Shown: positions 35,093 to 47,600 of the stretch, one piece after another
Numbering within the stretch: the first letter of the stretch is position 1
Layout of the letters: every line of letters starts with the position of its first letter
NCBI RefSeq assembly: GCF_000485595.1
Contig: NW_014577867.1
Span: 40,025 to 87,905, forward strand
Direction of reading: 5' to 3'
From: Priapulus caudatus
Lineage: Eukaryota; Priapulida; Priapulimorpha; Priapulimorphida; Priapulidae
DNA: 47,881 nucleotides
Position numbers and translations under genes: made by a program
Notes under the pieces: model-generated
Told to the model about the DNA's origin: nothing
What the model saw: only the letters and a program-made list of their open reading frames with translations
The model's database searches: none

Positions 35093-35570
35093 AATCTTTC
35101 TGCAACTCTCTTTCCCTTTGTGTGTGTGTGTATGTGTATAACTCTCTCTCTCCCCTCTCTCTCTCTCAATACACACAGGGGATGAACTATGGCTATCCCT
35201 CTTTTTCACATCGGCTTCGTTTATTTAAGGGATTGGAGTAAATGGCGTGAATCAGCGTTGCACACGGGCAACATAAAGCGACATACCGCCGCGCGAAATC
35301 AAAGCGCAACACGCTTGCACCGCGTAACAGCACACTGCCCGTGTTAGGGCTTAGCAACGCGGCCCTTACCGACCAGTGTTTACCCACGCCGCATCCCCCC
35401 GTGACCTAATAATCCCCGCCTCACTTAATACTGCCTCCATCCTCGATCTATACTCGTCCTTTACAATAGGCGCCTCCCTCCGGCTTATCCCTGTTCTACT
35501 CAGTAAACCCGTGACCTATCCCCCGTTCTTTGCTATATAACATGCAATATAATATATATTCGTTTGCAAT
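35093..35570. other. No gene seen
   Basis: First unique sequence beyond the large inverted repeat. It has GT and CT microsatellite patches to 35168, then C-rich sequence. No family signature on either strand. Confidence 0.5.
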
Positions 35571-35573
35571 ATA

Positions 35574-35628
35574 ACATGGGTCTGGGCTGGGAAGGAGGTA
35601 TATACCTCCTGCTGAGCCAGACCCATGT
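35574..35628. repeat. Imperfect 27-bp hairpin
   Basis: ACATGGGTCTGG...GGAGGTA (35574-35600) is mirrored by TACCTCCTGCTGAGCCAGACCCATGT with one bulge and a few mismatches. The minus strand contains TGGCTCAGCAGG, which fits a pol III A-box, but there is no B-box at a suitable distance. Confidence 0.7.
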
Positions 35629-35894
35629 TTGAATCCACGCCGAGTCCCCCTTCCACGCCGGCCCTAACCCCTTCAAGTTCATGCTCAATACCCCACTACG
35701 AGATATCCACACTCCTACTACCCCAATCCATTGACCGTACCTATATCACCGTGTATCCCTACCGTGTGTATCCACCACCCATACCTCAGACCCAACCCCT
35801 GTCCCGCTCGATATCCTGCCACACACCCCACCCCGCTCTGCAAACATGCCCGGCGCCCCGGCTTACAAGGATCGAATTGATGGCCGATCGGTGG

Positions 35895-36525
35895 TAGCAG
35901 CAGCAGTAGCAGCAGCAGTAGCAGCAGTAGCAGTAGCACTAGCAGCCGCAGTAGTAGCAGCAGCAGTAGCAGCAGTAGCAGTGCAGTAGCGCAGCAAGTA
36001 GCAGCAGTAGCAGGCAGTAAGCAGCAGCTAAGGCAGCAGTACGCAGCAGTAGCAGCAGGTAGCAGCAGTAGCTGCGAACGAGCATCAGCAAGTAGCTGCA
36101 ACAGCATCAGGCAGCAGCAAGCAGCAGCAAGATAGTAGTCGCAGCAGCAGCAGCGTAGCAGGCAGTAAGTAGCAACAGTAGTTAGTAGTAGCAGCAGGCA
36201 GCAGCAGGCAGCAGCAAGCCAGCAGCAGTGCAGCAATAGTCAGTAGCAAGTACGCGAGGCAGGCAGTAGCTAAGCAGTAGTAGGCAACATAGTAGCAGCA
36301 GTAGGGCAGCAGCAGAAGCAGCAGTAGTAGAGCAGCATCAGCAGCAGCAGCAGTAGTAGCGTAGCAGTAGCAGCAGCAGCAGCAAGCAAGCACAGTAGCA
36401 GTAGCAGCAGTAGTAGCAACAGTAGTAGTAGTAGCAGCAGCAGCAGCAGCAGCAATAGTAGTAGCAGTAGCAGTAGCAGCAGTAGCAGCAGCAATAGAAG
36501 CAGTAGCAGTAGCAGTAGCAGTAGT

Positions 36526-36560
<35 letters not shown>

Positions 36561-36739
36561 CAGTAGTAGCAGTAGTAGCAGTAGTAGCAGTAGCAGCAGT
36601 AGCAGCAGCAGTAGAAGCAGCAGTAGCAGCAGTAGTAGCAGTAGCAGCAGTAGCAGCAGCATCAGCAGTAGCAGTATCAGCAGCAGTAGCAGCAGTAGCA
36701 GCAGCAGTAGTAGCCGTAGCCGTAGCGGCAGCAGCAGCG
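35895..36739. repeat. 845-bp CAG/TAG trinucleotide array
   Basis: CAG and TAG triplets with occasional frame slips (TAGGCAG, CAAGCAG) in the first 400 bases and clean phase afterwards. Long poly-Leu and poly-Ala frames on the minus strand come from the array. In the plus-strand CAG phase, TAG triplets are stops, so a polyglutamine protein is excluded. Confidence 0.95.
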
Positions 36740-36745
36740 GCAACC

Positions 36746-38500
36746 ATGAAGCGGATCAATCCCGTCGTGATGGCGACGTCGCTAGAGCTTAATTACGGCC
36801 GAACGGGCGCTGTGTGGCTTCCTTACCTTAGCGCGGTGAGCCACCTACGCAGACCGGCAGCGGCAGCGGCAGCACACACGCACGTGGAGACACACGCATA
36901 CACAAAAACACACACATACATAAAGACACATCCGCACACACACACACGCGCGCACACACACACGCACGCACGCACGCACTCACACACACAAGGACACGGG
37001 GCGGCATGCCTACAGGCAGCTAGCCAGCTAGCTCATCGGCTATTACGGCGCCATGTACTCACATATCAGCTGGGTAGGCGTGAAGACAGGAAAACCACAC
37101 ACACACGTAGCTATTGTCGTACGGCAATTATACGCGCACGTTAACCTACTGCTCTATCATGGTCCCGTTAGGAAAAAATAGGTGGTGTTTAAAGTCGTGT
37201 TATGGAAATATCTCAATTGACGGCGAAACGGGAAATTTACCTTCCCCGTGTAAACCTAAATATAGGGTGCAATGTTATGCGGTTTAAAAAATTCCAGAGC
37301 TCTAATTCGTGGGTTAAGTAAACAAGAAATAGGAAGCAGTTACTTCAATCTAGTTCAGTCTGCATAACTAATGTTTAACCTGGCGACCAAAACTGATTTG
37401 AAAGTCCAACAAATCGTAAAATGCTCCACGCACGCAAGCTAGCTAGAGCCCTTGAACGCACATGCAGTTTTAATGTCGCCATATTACCAATAAACACGTT
37501 CGCACACCACATTAAACCTGAAAGGCAAGCAAGCGCTCGCGTCCTTCCTTCCACGCCTGTCACAATATCCCATGCATGTCCTCGCGGGCATGCGCGCGTG
37601 TGCGCGAGTGCGTGCGGGCGGATCATATGAAAACGCACCTGTGCGGGCGGACGTATATATATATATATACGCCATCGACAGAGCAGCAGGTGACACGGAA
37701 CTTTGGAGTATAAAACAGTGCCTGCCCAAGTCATGTGGCATCCTCTGAGGTGGCGATCAGAGGAGTAGTATAGAGAGTACTGGCCACGCGCGTGTCTGCA
37801 CACCCGCGCACGATGAAACAAACTAGCACGCCCCCACTCCCTCCCACTCCCCCCACGTATGAGCGGAAATCGACCAAAAAACGCAGCAGCGGGAGAGAAA
37901 TCATCCGTTTTTTTTCGAAAACTGTTTCATTTATATTTGCCTCCGCTGCGCGTGGTAAAGGACGAGCGCAGATAAACATTCATCGAATGATCGACTCGGG
38001 GGACGCATTACACGCACGGCACGCTTCCAGCCATCAGCAGACATCGATGTACTTGATGTTTACCATCACGCGGGTTTCCCCCATTAATTCCCTTTATATT
38101 GTTTTCGCTACAATCCTATTACTAATCACAGCACCCTGTCATCACCCAGTCCATAACTAAAGATCCCGACGAGTTACTTCCTAATCGACATCCCTTCCCT
38201 AAACCTATTCCTACCCCGGGCCCCTAAATTCGAGTACATCCCCAACCGCAGTCCACTCCCTAACAAACGAACCCCCCCCCCCACACACACACATACATAC
38301 CAACATCCATCGATCATACCCCACCCTGGCCTCGGCCCCACTACCCACCTCTCTAATTATCCCCCTCACATACCCCAACCCGGCACCTCCCTAACCCACT
38401 GCCTACACCACCGCCCTAATTAACAACACCGCCCCACCCTGGTGTTCCTGCCGAAGCCACGCACGTCCGGCTGATCACCGATCGTACGTCACCAGTTAGC
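36746..38500. other. Low-complexity and gene-poor stretch
   Basis: It holds a CA/CACG microsatellite (about 36870-36990), a short (TA)n (37651-37668) and C-rich, G-poor sequence at 37820-37860 and 38160-38450. An ATG at 36746 opens MKRINPVVMATSLELNYG and reaches a possible GTGAGC donor at 36836, but I recognise nothing in it and it lies just after the CAG array. Confidence 0.4.
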
Positions 38501-38506
38501 GGCGGG

Positions 38507-38514
38507 TGACGTCA
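38507..38514. promoter_or_regulatory. Consensus CRE palindrome TGACGTCA
   Basis: A perfect 8-bp CREB/ATF site, 17 bases upstream of the ATG at 38532, in GC-rich sequence. Promoter function is inference. Confidence 0.4.
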
Positions 38515-38531
38515 CGGCGCTGGTCAGCAAC

Positions 38532-38729
38532 ATGGCGCCGATCAACGACCGACAGCGAGCTCAACAACAACAACAACGCGCGGAATTCGCAGCGAAAACA
38601 CTCGCATTCGACAGTCAGGAGTCCGAACAAACACGAGGGAGGGGTGGGGTGGATGGGGGGGGGGGTGCAGCCTCATCCACCTCCTCGGCCGCCGTGAGCG
38701 CGAGGAAGACCGTAAACTCCCACGCGTGA
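38532..38729 (+). CDS. Candidate small ORF or first exon, unknown product
   Basis: The ATG has a good context (AGCAACATGG) and sits close behind a CRE. The frame gives 65 residues: MAPINDRQRA, a short Gln run, AEFAAKTLAFDSQESEQTRG, then Gly- and Ser/Ala-rich sequence to a stop. There is no signal peptide, membrane segment or known domain. The N-terminal 38 residues look more protein-like than the G-tract-derived remainder, so this might be a first exon that splices out early, but I see no clear donor. It may equally be chance. Confidence 0.25.
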   Translation: MAPINDRQRAQQQQQRAEFAAKTLAFDSQESEQTRGRGGVDGGGGAASSTSSAAVSARKTVNSHA

Positions 38730-38850
38730 CAAATATTATCTCTGAGCTCTGTCGGAGAATAGGAGTACCGTGGGAGAGACACTGCCCCGGAGTAAGGGCG
38801 ACCAAATCTATACCTGCACACACAGGTAGATCCAGGCGCACGTTGCATGG

Positions 38851-38956
38851 AGTCAGGCTACCCTGGGCACGGCGAGCCAGCTTGCCTGCAACCATATATT
38901 CACCTTAGCGCGGTGAGAGTCAGACTACCCTGGGCGCAGTGACCCAGCTTGCCTGC
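38851..38956. repeat. Two 39-bp direct repeats (38851-38889 and 38918-38956)
   Basis: AGTCAG[GA]CTACCCTGGGC...CCAGCTTGCCTGC twice, 34 of 39 bases identical, with a 67-base period. Both copies share a CTTGCCTGC end. Confidence 0.85.
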
Positions 38957-39063
38957 TCACACCGGGGGAGAAGGAGGAGTCATCTCAACCGCTCTGTGAA
39001 AGATGGGAGGACCGAAGCGCGCGATGCTACGGTGTTTGCGGGAGAATAACACGTGGCTGTGTG

Positions 39064-39279
39064 TTACTGGAATACTGTGACTGTCCGCCCCCTACACCCA
39101 GCATCAGACACACACTCCTGCGTATAGCCCAGCCACCGGTCTAAGTCGGGGGTCCATTCGCTAACATGTGAACAGGAGATTGCATCGCTTCTAGCCTTCG
39201 ACATCGCTGCCTGCATGGAAAGGTTGCGAAGCCTGCTTGCGAAACCTGGCCATAGAATGACCGGTGGATTTGATACCAA
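39064..39279 (-). CDS. Weak candidate ORF, unknown product
   Basis: A 71-residue frame beginning MVSNPPVILWPGFASRLRNL and containing SHVSEWTPDLDRWLGY. Composition is balanced and not repeat-derived, which is unusual for this window, but I recognise no family and see no splice partners or promoter. Possibly a fragment of a decayed gene or retroelement. Confidence 0.15.
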   Translation of the reverse strand: MVSNPPVILWPGFASRLRNLSMQAAMSKARSDAISCSHVSEWTPDLDRWLGYTQECVSDAGCRGRTVTVFQ

Positions 39280-39660
39280 TTAGCCTTTACTAGGGGAAGT
39301 CGTATAACAGAAACATTGCCATGACTTAGATTAAGTGACCAGATGCGTACATTTTTGCGACGACATTTTAGTGCTTGGTTTTATCGTACAATTAAGATTT
39401 ATATTGCAGTTCCTATAATAAAATAATTAGCCGAGCGGCTATTAAAATGTAGTGAATATGTTTCAAATGTAAAAGTATTAGAACGACATAGCAAATCGGT
39501 TACTTGATAGTTGGGAGCGGTGATTAATTTTGTCATGTTGCTATGGACATCATTCTATTTAAGCCGAAATAAACATGCGCGCGCACACAAACGCGCGTAT
39601 GCATGCACGCACGCGCGCACGCGCATACGCGCGCGCGGGCGACACTGATGCACACTCACG

Positions 39661-39698
39661 TCAATAATAATAATAACAATAATAATAAGAAACAGCAG

Positions 39699-39727
<29 letters not shown>
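39661..39727. repeat. AAT then CAA trinucleotide array
   Basis: About 67 bases: AATAAT-type triplets, then CAGCAACAACAA. The Asn/Gln frame around it is an artefact. Confidence 0.9.
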
Positions 39728-39729
<2 letters not shown>

Positions 39730-39787
39730 CAGCACTTCCAGCAGCAATAACAGCAGCAGCTGGCAGCCAATCCTTGCCAATTTCGTG

Positions 39788-40998
39788 ATTCATTTCTTTA
39801 CGCTAATACTTCGCCATAATATTTTCTCTCGCATATTTAAGTCGATAATTTACGAGGCTCGGGGTGCACGCTCGCAGCCGGCGCGGTGCAGCCGACTGTG
39901 ATATGCGACTGGCGACAGCGGCTAGACTAATCACTCAGTAAAATAACGAATGGACAAACACAGAAGTCGGGGACGCGAGCCACGAGCCCGCTCGCTCCTG
40001 CAATCAAACAATCGGATTAAAACCCGAAGTCCCTTCCAATACGGCCGAAGAAAATCACACGCAATCACAATATTTGCTCCGTATCGAATATCAGAGGAGG
40101 GGATAGACTGCACGTGCGCCTGACTGACATTTACACACGGGTCGACAGCTCGCATAGAATTTACGAAATTACGTAAAACAGGGAAAGGTTTCGCGTAACG
40201 TCGCTCGTGACACGATAAGCACGAGGCTTGTGGCTCCACGGGCTCCATAAATATCAGACAGAGGCTCCAGGCAGCCGGTGATTACCACGCGTGGAACGTC
40301 GGCAACACGGCCCCCAAACGCGCACATCGCCTCGCTCCATAAATAACATCATCCAAGCGAAAGGAAAATGCGGCGGGGGGGATCCGTATCCTCCTAAAAG
40401 AATCACGCGCGCGCAAAAATCACGACTACAAAGAGAGCGGAACGAGAACGAACGAGAACGTGAGAGAAACGAAGACGCGCGGACGACAACAACAACGCCG
40501 CTAGCGCGCGCCGCGAGAGAATAGCCAACGATCTCTCCACCGCACTGCACCACTCCACTATACACCCGCAGACACTCGCGCCGAGCGAGCTAAAACTGAA
40601 AACTGCAAAGTCTGCGTAGCGGTAACTAATACGCATGAACCAACACCCGCGCGCGCGCGAACGAGTTAACAAAGTTGTTGTCTTCTGCAAGTGTAAAACC
40701 CTTTAAAATTCTATTCCCCCACCGCCTCCGCCCGCTCGACAGACGCGACACGACCGACGGCCCTTAGACGGGCGCCGTCCGCCGAACTTCCCGGTGATTT
40801 ACGGCGACGGCGTTCGCGTGCGCGCCCGTCTGCGAGACGCCGCGCATTCTTGCTGCGGGGATTTTTCGGCTGCTCTCTCGGGAAGCTGGCGGTTGCAGAC
40901 GAGGAATTCACGGAGAACGAACGCAGGGTTTGTGCGCGGGCACGTGTGCAGGACTGAGCTAGACCGAAGCCCGCGCTGCGCGAGGAGCGGAGGGGGGA

Positions 40999-41012
<14 letters not shown>
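39788..41012. other. GC- and CpG-rich block, possible CpG island; no firm gene
   Basis: CpG is frequent from about 40250 to 41012 (runs of CGCGCG near 40405, 40650 and 41000), against AT-rich flanks. Short frames lack any family signature. It could be a promoter-proximal region. Confidence 0.3.
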
Positions 41013-41029
<17 letters not shown>

Positions 41030-41044
41030 TGTGTGTTGCGGTTG

Positions 41045-41084
<40 letters not shown>

Positions 41085-41165
41085 GCGTGTGCGTGTGCGT
41101 GCGCGTGTGCGCGTGCGTGCATGCGTGCGTGTGCGTGTGTGCGTGCGTTCGTGTGTGTGCGGGGA
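41013..41165. repeat. (GT)n / (CGTGTG)n microsatellite
   Basis: GT dinucleotides, then GTGCGT variants, about 150 bases. The Cys-Val and His-Thr frames are artefacts. Confidence 0.95.
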
Positions 41166-41974
41166 CGGGAGGCGGAGTGAGTCAGGGATCCTTGGCGGAA
41201 AACGACATTATTGTTGCCGCCCGCATGGAGCGGAGGAAGGAAATCAGACAGGAATCGTCATTGTGAGCGCCTCCCGTCGTTACCCTTCTTCAGCCGACTT
41301 TACACGTTGCTTGGCAACGCGCGCGCGCTACAGACGCCGCTACGCCGATTCTTAGCACAGTGGGCGGGGGAACGTCGAACGAACAGTATACCTGCTAGAG
41401 AATGAAGTCCTCCACGGCTACGCTCCACCTTCCACCCGTCTCTCGCTTTAGCTTCCCCCTCCTCAGTCACCTCCCCCTCCTCCCTCCTCCCTCCTCTCAC
41501 ATCCCGAAAGCACAATAATACACTTGCAATACTCCCCCTTTCCACCCTCTGCTCCTTCCTACCCTCACCCACCGCTCCTTCCCTCTCTTTTCCGACCTCA
41601 TCATCTACCCTCTCCCTTCACTACGCCCTCTCCCGATGACGCCCCGAGCAGTTGTTTTCCGCGCTCGTGGTCGGATTTCTGAAAGAAAGGCGCGGGAAAT
41701 CACGGCGCCGTGAACAAACAAACGTATACGGCGGCGTTTCTTCGTCTGTGGCGTCTCTCACACAAAGCGGCTCCACGCGGCGATTAATGAACCGGTGTCC
41801 TTGGCTAATCTCCTCTGAGCGCTTCTCGCTGATACCACCAGTACTATACTCTAGCGAGCACATACACACACACATGGCAATTTCTTTCGTTTGCTCGCAA
41901 TTAGATTAAACGCAATAAGTATAGCCAATTAAATATCATTTTCAGATTTAAAACAGGGTTGGGAGGTTTGCTCG
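41166..41974. other. No gene seen
   Basis: C/T-rich sequence at 41400-41620, otherwise unremarkable. No splice-supported frame. Confidence 0.5.
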
Positions 41975-42424
41975 CACTATAAGTGCACGCACATCCCGTA
42001 GCCCGATAAACGCTCTGAGTCAACGGGCTTGCTTCACCAGCCGATCTCTAACCGTCGTTGCGTCATGATGAGCGCGTGAGAACGCCTGTCAGCGTGCCTG
42101 GACTGCCCCCCCCAGCCCCACCCCGTGTCATTACTGAGAAGAGACCTCGCCACTATAATCCACGTAAACGGTCCCCGTACTCGTTACATACACTGGTAAT
42201 GTCTATAACGCGCGCTGCACTTTTTCTCCGTTGCTCAAGGACGTATATGAAACACAGGTATGAATAACACGATCAAAGGTAAGAGCTATAGATGTCGCGT
42301 GAGAGAGTTGCCTGCCGACACGATAACACTGGCGCCATTATTCGGAGCTGTAAAGGCAACTGTGTTTATTTTCAACGCGAACGCGCGGTTATTCTAGACG
42401 CTTGGATCGCCTTCTATAGCTCTG

Positions 42425-42512
<88 letters not shown>

Positions 42513-42537
42513 TCTCCCTCTCTCTCTCCCTCTCTCC

Positions 42538-42577
<40 letters not shown>

Positions 42578-44224
42578 CAGTCATTCACTTCTCCACCTAT
42601 TCACACCCCTAGCGCTCTTTCTCGCTCTTTCTCTCACTCTCACAGTTCAACCAACATTAACGTTTCGTCTTGGATATATACTAGGCCATTCACTGCTGAA
42701 CAGATGCCTATATAGGTGACAGATGAGAAAAGCTAGAAAGCTACAGACGAATTCATAGTATGTGCGTTGCCATGTCAACGCGATAGCTGCCACGTGTAAT
42801 AGGTGCAATCACCTGTTGCTCGGCAACGCAACATCCACATGCAGTCTCTTTACTCGAATCTAGGCGAAATGCTCCTCTATATACAGCCTATTACTATACC
42901 TCTATACTCTATAATCTATACTGTGATTATACTGGCTGCTCGTGACGCGGCTCTCGCGCCATAAAATCACGATATACAAACTTTCCGCGAAACGCGCGGG
43001 GCAGTTATACTAAACAGTCGGCAGGCAGCTTCGAGAGAGCGACGACTCGGTCTGTTTCGCGTAAGTGCAGAAGCCGCGCGTGTGTGACTCACGACCGGTT
43101 ACTTTGCCTACGCACGCCTCTATCGAATCTCCGCGCTTATTAGCCAGACCTTCTCGAGCCAATTCGGCCAGCCGAAGAGGCCCGCCAGCCCGCTCCCACA
43201 CGCGCACTCGGGCAGCAGACAATTTGGAATCTCGTAGAGGATTCTTCCTGCGTGAGTCATCGCGTGAGTCTGCTTCCCGGGGAATGCCCCTATGCATTAT
43301 TCACGGCCACCCGCACACACGCGCGCGCGGGCGGGCGCCACCTATAGTAGCCAGTCACTTCTCATCACTACACGCCCCGACTGCCCGATCGAAGCGGGGC
43401 GACAAACTTGACCGACAAACCAGAAACTGGGTGAAAACACTTGCGCGCGAGAAAGCGGGGCATTCGCGTCTGTCACTCCATTGTCGCCTGCGAAGAAGAT
43501 GACATACGCCACACAGCGTGACAGTGCCGAACTAGTCTATGTGGACGAGCTGAGTACATAATGACCGTAGTAAACACTATTCAACTGTCAGCTATTAGTA
43601 AACGAAACAGCAGACGCCATCCTGATTTCATATTGCACATCGTTACACATTGTATATACGTATTGTTATCTTTACATATTGATAAATAACGTACGGTAGC
43701 AGCGCGACGCGGCGGCGGCGGCGGCGGGGGGGGGGGTAATAGGATGGACGGTCATATAACGTTAATAGACACGTTTCTGGAACATCGCCAGCCAGCTATA
43801 GCAGATCAATCTTTCCGCTCAATGCGAAAACAGCAGCGCTTCAGTCGTCGAAACCGTCGTACACGTTGTTTACGCGTACAACTGTTGGCGCTGTGCGAAT
43901 AATATATAGTCTGGCATAGTTGAGAATTTTTACCGGGAAAAAAATGGTATGAAGATAGTCTGCGAATAATATACGGCGCTGTTACACATGTAGGCCTATA
44001 TACATAATATGTCGATCGGCCCTTGCTGTCTCGCCAGGCAATCCGCTCGTCACCATGATCACACTGCTGCTGCTGTCACCATGCTCTGGTGACGGTCTGC
44101 ACGCGGTCTGCATCCACGAGGCATGTCACACGATATTGCTGGCTGGTTGAGTAGGTTTCTGCGCGGCTTGTTACTGCCGCACTACTAGGTAAACCTTACA
44201 TCATTTACTCTGCCCACTCGCTGG

Positions 44225-44281
<57 letters not shown>

Positions 44282-44310
44282 CTGTTCTCTATCTCTCTCA
44301 CTTACTCACT
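41975..44310. repeat. Left arm of the contig-terminal palindrome
   Basis: Reverse-complement matches to the right arm, outer to inner: 42170-42190 with 47581-47600, 43080-43210 with 46130-46280, 43776-43803 with 45389-45414, 44207-44226 with 44862-44882. This arm has regular microsatellites: CT 42427-42513, CTAT 42537-42577, GGC then a poly-G run near 43710-43736, CT 44229-44285. That suggests it is the better-called copy. Confidence 0.9.
42427..42577. repeat. (CT)n followed by (CTAT)n microsatellite
   Basis: Clean CT to about 42513, a mixed CCCTCT section, then about ten CTAT units. The mirrored tract in the right arm (about 46995-47170) is longer and full of interruptions. Confidence 0.95.
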
Positions 44311-44329
44311 CACTCACTCACTCGGAGAG

Positions 44330-44447
44330 AAGAGAGGAGAGGAGAGTGAGACGAGAGGAGAGGAAGAGCACGGAGGAGCGATGATGAGAGAAGTGAGAGG
44401 AAGATGGAGAAAGAGCGAGCGAGCGAGCGAGCGAGCCGAGCCGAGGC

Positions 44448-44527
<80 letters not shown>

Positions 44528-44577
44528 CGAGAGAGAGAGAGGAGAGGAGAATAGAAGAAGAAGAGAGAGAGACGAGG

Positions 44578-44609
<32 letters not shown>

Positions 44610-47600
44610 TTAGAGAAGAGACGAGAGGCGTGAGACGAGACAGAGCGGAGACGGAAGAGAGAGTGGAGAGAGAGCTGAAGTGAGTGAGCTGATGTGCATC
44701 GTAATGGAGTCGCGAGTAGAGGAGCTAGGTTGAGGAACAGCCAGGAAGTAGGAGGGAGAGGAGAAAGAGACGAGAAGAGAGAAGAGAGAAGAGAGATAGA
44801 GCGGAGAAGAAGGATGAGAGATCGAGAGAGATGAGAGACGACGAGGAAGAGAGCGACGCAAGCAGGCGAGTGGGGCAGAGTAATGATGTAGAGGTTTAGC
44901 GCTAGTAGTAGCGCGTCACGTAACAAGCCGGCCGCAGAAACTCTAAACCTCAAGCCAGCTCAGGCAATGGGAGTCGTCGGTGACATTGCCCTCGTCGCTG
45001 CAGGACCGCCGCGTGCAGACCGTGGCACCAGGAGTAGCATGGTGACGAGCAGCAGTCGCAGTGTGATCCATTCGGTGACGAGCGGTATTGCCCCTGGCCG
45101 AGAACAGCAAGGGCCGACTGACTATATGTATGTAATATAGGACCTGGTAGCATGTGTAGAACGCGCCGCTATAGTGTGAGGTGTCGACCAGACGGTATCT
45201 TCATCATCGGCATTTTTTTTCTCCGTCAAAGAATTCTCAACTATGCCAGGACTATCAGTATTACTCCGACGCCGGGGAGCGGCCTAAGCATAGTTGGTGA
45301 GCGCGAAACAACGTGTTACGAACGTCGTGTCGGACGTACTGAAGGCGCTGCTGTTTTCCGCAATTGAACGCGGAAAGCATTGATGTCTGCTATAGCTGGC
45401 TGGCGATGTTCCACGAAAACCGGCATATTAAACTGTTATAAATGACGCGTCCATCCTATTAGCCGGGACGCCCCCCCCGCGCTCGTCCCCCGGCGCCGCC
45501 GGGCCAGGCCGCGTCGCGCTGCTACGCCGTATCGTTATTTATCGAATATGTAAAGGATGTAACGACGATACGTGATTAGTAGCAATTGTAAAAACGATTG
45601 CAGAGGTCATGAAATCGAGCGATTGGCAGTCCTGCTGATTGTCGTTACTGTAATAGCTACATGTTGAATAGTGTTTTCTACGGCGCTCCATTATGCTACT
45701 GCAGCGTCGGTGATCAACCATAGACTAAGGATGTTCGGGCACTGCATCACGAGCTGTGTGGTACTGCATCGTTCTCGCAGGCGACAATTCTCGAGCGTCG
45801 ACAGACCGCGAATCGGACCCCGCTTTCTCGGCGCGCCGCGCGGAGCGTGTTTGCGTTCACCCAAGTGTTCTGGTTTGGCTCGTCTAAGTTTGTCCGCGCC
45901 ACCGCCTTCGATCGGGCGCAGTCCGGTGGCGTGTAGTGGATGAGAGAAGTGACTCGGTCTAACTATAGTGGTGGGCGCGCCGGGCCGCGCGCGAGCACGT
46001 GTGTGCGGCGGTGGCCGCGGGTCGAACGTGAATGCATAGGGGGCATGCCCGGGGAACAGCAGACGTCACCGATGTACTAGACAGCCGGCGTCGTTCGTCA
46101 CGCAGGAAGGAATACCTCTACACGATCGGATTGCCAATTGTCGTGCTGCCCGACGGTGCGCTAGGTGTGGGAGCGGGGCTGGCGGGCCTCTTCGGCTGGC
46201 CGAATTGCTTGGCGGAGAATGTCTGGCGTAATAAAGCCGGAATTCGACTAGAGGCGTGCGTAAGGCAAAGTAGCCTGGTCGTGAGTGCCACCACAGCGCT
46301 CGGCCTTCTGCACCGTTCAGACGGGTCGGAAAGCCAGACGCGGAGTCGTGCGCTCTGCTTTCGAAGGCTGCCTGCCGACCGTGTTTAGTGATAGACGTGC
46401 CGCCGTGCGCGTTTCGCGAATAGTTTTGTATTATCGTGAGTTTGATTGGAGCGCGAGGAGGCCGCAGTGCCATCCAACCGCGGAAGCAAGCGAAGGGCGG
46501 TAAGAGCGTGATTCTCCGCCAGTGAATTAGATCACAGGTATAAAATGTAGAGAGTATGAAGTAGGTTATATAAGTAGGAGGCTGGTACAGGTAGAGGGAA
46601 CAGTTCTATCCGCGCGTAGCCAGTCCGCGGGTAGTGAAGCAGACTGGCATTGTGGCATGGTTGCGGGTGACCCGAGGTAGATGCAAGGCAGGAGTTAGGT
46701 GTGAGGGCCATGTGGGTTGGGTTCGCCTCTATAACAGTGGCGTGGGCAGCTATCGCTGTTGCACATGGTGCAAACGCGCATACCAATGATAGTCGTCGCT
46801 GTAGGTCTCCTAGCTTTTCTCCAGTGACTGTTCACTATAGGGCATCTGTTAGGCAGTGAATGGCTTAGTAGCGTATATATCATCCCAAAGACAAACTGTT
46901 AATGTTCTGGGTTTGCAGACTCGTGGAATGAGTGAAGCAAAGAGCGAGATAAGACGTCGCTAGGAGGTGTGATATAGGGCTGAAGAAGGTAATGACTGAG
47001 AAATAATAGATAGATAATGAGATAGAAGAGTGGAGAGAGAGAAGGAGAGAAGGCGGAGAGATTGGCGCGGGCTGGGAGAAGAGGGAGAGGGACGATCGCG
47101 CAGAGAGACAGAACAGGAGGAGAGAGCAACGCGAAGTTGGACTGGATCAGAGAGAGAGAGACGAGACAGAGGGCTATAGAGACTCGCGTACATCGCCAAG
47201 CGTGCCTAGAAGGAACGCTGGTTTGAGGGTGGGACGGGTGGTGGTTGGGGGCCTCGAGTATACATGTCGTGAGTAAGCAATCCAAACACAACAGTTGCGA
47301 TCTTTGAAGCTCGGAATAGATGGCGCCAGTTGTTACCTCCGTCGGCAGACGGCACACTCTCTCACGGGGCGTCGGGGGTAGAGAGGAAGTCGGACCCAGC
47401 TACGGCGTGCCGGTGGGCGCGGGCGTGACAATCTATGAGCTCTTGGACAGCGCCTCTTTGAGTCGGTGGGTTAGTACGGTACCTGGTTGTCATGAATACG
47501 ATCCTGAAGCAGGAGCGGTGTGCAGAGAAAGAGTGCAAGCGCGCGTTATAGTACGACATTCACCCAACCGATCGTAACAGTGTAACGAGTAGCGGGGACC

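Noticed and set aside
35607-35618. tRNA-type gene on the minus strand (A-box TGGCTCAGCAGG)
   Set aside because: No B-box at a plausible distance and no acceptor-stem pairing; it is one arm of a hairpin.
36085-36759. 224-residue Ala/Thr and 157-residue Leu frames
   Set aside because: Encoded by the CAG/TAG array.
46032-46388. 118-residue frame with a Gly/Leu-rich segment, mirrored at 43010-43297
   Set aside because: It lies in the error-rich palindrome arm; the two copies do not keep the same frame and no family is recognisable.
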